A stretch of DNA of 6,020 nt. It comes from Thermoflavifilum sp. (GTDB lineage Bacteria > Bacteroidota > Bacteroidia > Chitinophagales > Chitinophagaceae). Below are positions 4,927 to 6,020 of the stretch, piece after piece. The stretch spans positions 1 through 6,020 of the forward strand of contig JADGHY010000137.1 of the NCBI GenBank assembly GCA_019683625.1. The letters are read 5' to 3'. Every line of letters starts with the position of its first letter. Within the stretch, counting starts at the first letter, position 1. The translations under genes and the position numbers were made by a program. The notes under the pieces are model-generated. The model saw nothing but the letters and a program-made list of their open reading frames with translations, was not told the origin of the DNA and searched no databases.

Positions 4927-5010
4927 CTCAGCTGGATACCTGCCTGCCGGCAGGCAGGGAGCAACAGCCTTCTAAGCTGTGGGTCATGCGTTCGAATCGC
5001 ATCCGGATCA
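4917..5010 (+). pseudogene. tRNA-Arg(TCT) pseudogene with a palindrome inserted in the D-loop
   Basis: From TAGCTC onward this copy matches the intact tRNA exactly, including anticodon loop CTTCTAA (4969-4975), variable loop and T-arm (4986-5002). Two things are wrong. The 5' acceptor strand is GCTTGGG (4917-4923), which pairs poorly with CCGGATC: two mismatches and one wobble. A 20-nt palindrome also separates the D-loop from the 3' half of the D-stem (GAGC at 4959-4962). No CCA is encoded. It is unlikely to yield a charged tRNA, although the anticodon and T arms could still fold. It ends 5 bp before the convergent cutC stop codon. Confidence 0.88.
4939..4958. repeat. Perfect 20-bp palindrome (REP-like) inside the tRNA copy
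   Basis: CCTGCCTGCCGGCAGGCAGG is its own reverse complement over all 20 bases and is internally repetitive (CCTG CCTG CC / GG CAGG CAGG). It is absent from the otherwise identical upstream tRNA, which gives a precise empty-site comparison: GGATA|GAGC. No target-site duplication is seen. It can form a hairpin of about 8 bp with a GCCGGC-type centre. I believe related palindromes recur in Bacteroidota genomes, but that is from memory and unverified. No other full copy was seen in this window. Confidence 0.9.
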
Positions 5011-5015
5011 CTTAT

Positions 5016-5780
5016 TTACTCTGCATTGTTTTCTGGTTGCATGGCTATTTTTCTCTGATGGGCTACCAACAATGCTTTCATCTGTTGAATCTCGTTGGCA
5101 TCAATCATCTTATCTGCTAACGCGAACGGTGCATGCCCTGAAAAGGCCATTGGTAAGGGAACAGCGGCACCGGTATGAAAATAGCGAAGATCAGTCTGTG
5201 CAAGGAGTTCTGCCAACTGTTGGGTGCGAATCCCACCGGCAGCGATGATTTGTAACCGATCTCCCGCACGCGTCTGTAATTCCTGCAACAGGGCTTTGCC
5301 TTGTGTGGCCTGGGGTTGCTGCCCGGAGCTAAGCAGATATTGAAATCCCGCAGCCATAATATCTTCTATGGCTTTATACGGATCAGGACAAAGATCAAAT
5401 GCCCGATGGAAAGTGGCTTCCATGGGCCAGGCCAGCTCCACTAATCTGCCACATCTTTCCAGATCCACATCTCCATTTTTTTGCAATATACCCAGCACCA
5501 CTCCTTCGCAACCCAGCCTTTTGCAAAGCAAAATATCTGCCTGCATGATGGCATATTCTGCTTCATCATAGCAAAAATCTCCACCACGCGGCCGAATCAT
5601 CACGAACACCGGCAAGGCAATTTGTTTTTTCACCTGCCGGATGGTGCCGGCAGAGGGCGTGGTGCCGCCGGCATGCAGATTTTCGCAGAGCTCAATACGA
5701 TCGGCACCAGCTTCTGCAGCGAGCTTTGCCGATTGAAAACTATTTACACAGGCTTCTAATTGAAAACAAACAGCGTCCAT
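5016..5780 (-). CDS. cutC: CutC family protein (copper homeostasis-type TIM barrel)
   Basis: The 254-residue product matches the cytoplasmic CutC family along its length: VCFQLEACVNSFQSAKLAAE leading to GADRIELCENL (25-35), GGTTPSAG (38-45), VMIRPRGGDFCY (60-71), GVVLGIL (93-99), TFHRAFD (123-129), LLSSGQ (149-154), AAGGIR (180-185) and HTGAA (202-206). These form the family's TIM-barrel strands and active-site-like pocket. The name comes from early copper-tolerance work; a direct copper role is doubtful for many members, and the biochemical activity is uncertain. The length is usual (about 240-255). ATG 5780 gives the expected short N-terminus. The stop lies 5 bp from the tRNA pseudogene, and the upstream 87-bp gap is shared with the divergent SDR gene. 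No copper genes are adjacent. Confidence 0.95.
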   Translation of the reverse strand: MDAVCFQLEACVNSFQSAKLAAEAGADRIELCENLHAGGTTPSAGTIRQVKKQIALPVFVMIRPRGGDFCYDEAEYAIMQADILLCKRLGCEGVVLGILQKNGDVDLERCGRLVELAWPMEATFHRAFDLCPDPYKAIEDIMAAGFQYLLSSGQQPQATQGKALLQELQTRAGDRLQIIAAGGIRTQQLAELLAQTDLRYFHTGAAVPLPMAFSGHAPFALADKMIDANEIQQMKALLVAHQRKIAMQPENNAE

Positions 5781-5867
5781 TCAAACGAAATTACATGAAA
5801 TCCATTTGCCAATGCTGTAATTTTAAGCTTTCTGAAATAGGATAATTGAAACCAAATTTGATGTGAT

Positions 5868-6020
5868 ATGGCTAACTTATTGATCACAGGAGCTTCCGGC
5901 GGATTAGGTATGGCGGTGATTCCCCGGCTGTTGCAAGATGGTTGGACGCTTAGTATCGCCGCGCATACTCATGCATCTATGCAGCAGATACGGGAACGCT
6001 TTCCCGAATCTTCCCTGCAG
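5868..6020 (+). CDS. Short-chain dehydrogenase/reductase (SDR), N-terminal part, cut by the window edge
   Basis: ATG 5868 opens a frame that runs to the end of the window (51 codons). It begins MANLLITGASGGLGMAVIPR; TGASGGLG (residues 7-14) is the TGxxxGxG dinucleotide-binding motif of SDR enzymes, followed by the first Rossmann helix and a second strand LSIAAHT. His at the end of that strand, where Arg often marks NADP preference and Asp NAD, gives no clear cofactor call. Substrate and catalytic Tyr-Lys are beyond the window. Upstream, CAAATTTG (5853-5860) is one base from the TAnnTTTG box and lies 7 nt before the ATG, a weak candidate promoter. The gene diverges from cutC. Confidence 0.85.
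   Translation, partial: MANLLITGASGGLGMAVIPRLLQDGWTLSIAAHTHASMQQIRERFPESSLQ

Larger units (their letters stand above)
4573..5010 (+). mobile_element. Putative minimal tRNA-associated unit: tRNA-Arg, GIY-YIG ORF, duplicated tRNA copy
   Basis: Bases 4578-4645 recur at 4922-5009, identical at all 68 positions apart from a 20-nt insertion in the second copy. The only thing between the copies is a GIY-YIG nuclease gene (with two frameshifts), whose restored stop codon lies within the second tRNA copy. The repeated unit is thus about 364 bp (4646-5009): nuclease ORF plus tRNA copy. This looks like a homing-like or tRNA-targeted insertion that left a direct repeat of its target. GIY-YIG enzymes include homing endonucleases, but I infer mobility only from the arrangement. 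A simple local duplication beside an unrelated GIY-YIG gene is the main alternative. Confidence 0.5.

Noticed and set aside
4917..5010. The second tRNA-Arg as a functional gene
   Set aside because: Its acceptor stem has two mismatches and a wobble, and the D-loop holds a 20-nt insertion.
4773..5120. A 115-residue ORF beginning at the G6 run and reading through the tRNA copy
   Set aside because: Only its first part is GIY-YIG sequence; the rest is translation of the tRNA pseudogene, the palindrome and antisense of cutC. It is a frameshift product, not a gene.

Overview
The window looks like a chromosomal segment of a Bacteroidota bacterium, probably from the Chitinophagaceae and their relatives; the family-level placement is inference. 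The signs are a C-terminal type IX secretion (T9SS) sorting-like domain, LuxE-like acyl-protein synthetase and DUF2141 proteins of the kind common in that phylum, no clear Shine-Dalgarno sequences, and several matches to the Bacteroidota -7 promoter element TAnnTTTG.

Layout. Bases 1-591 (+) are the 3' part of a secreted-protein gene. It runs tail-to-tail into lipB (533-1318, -), overlapping it by 59 bp. Upstream of lipB on the same strand lie a DUF2141 gene (1358-1813, -) and a LuxE-like acyl-protein synthetase gene (1824-2813, -), 10 bp apart and probably co-transcribed. A small lipoprotein gene (2847-3293, +) diverges from these over 33 bp and ends 7 bp from the convergent mannonate dehydratase gene uxuA (3301-4479, -). 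After a 93 bp divergent intergenic region comes an intact tRNA-Arg(TCT) (4573-4646, +). cutC (5016-5780, -) and the 5' end of an SDR oxidoreductase gene (5868 to the window edge, +) close the window.

The most unusual part is 4573-5010. The intact tRNA-Arg is followed by a small GIY-YIG nuclease gene carrying two frameshifts (4664-4926). Its restored stop codon TAG lies inside a second copy of the same tRNA (4917-5010). The second copy matches the first over 68 positions from tRNA position 6 to 72, but its 5' acceptor strand is replaced and a perfect 20-bp palindrome (CCTGCCTGCCGGCAGGCAGG) sits in its D-loop. I read this as a minimal tRNA-associated mobile or homing-like unit (nuclease ORF plus tRNA copy), now decaying, and bearing a second, nested palindromic insertion.

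Functionally the genes are mostly housekeeping or metabolic and do not form one pathway: lipoate attachment (LipB), hexuronate catabolism (UxuA), a CutC-family TIM-barrel protein and envelope or secreted proteins. I see no CRISPR array, rRNA, classical insertion sequence or replication origin.
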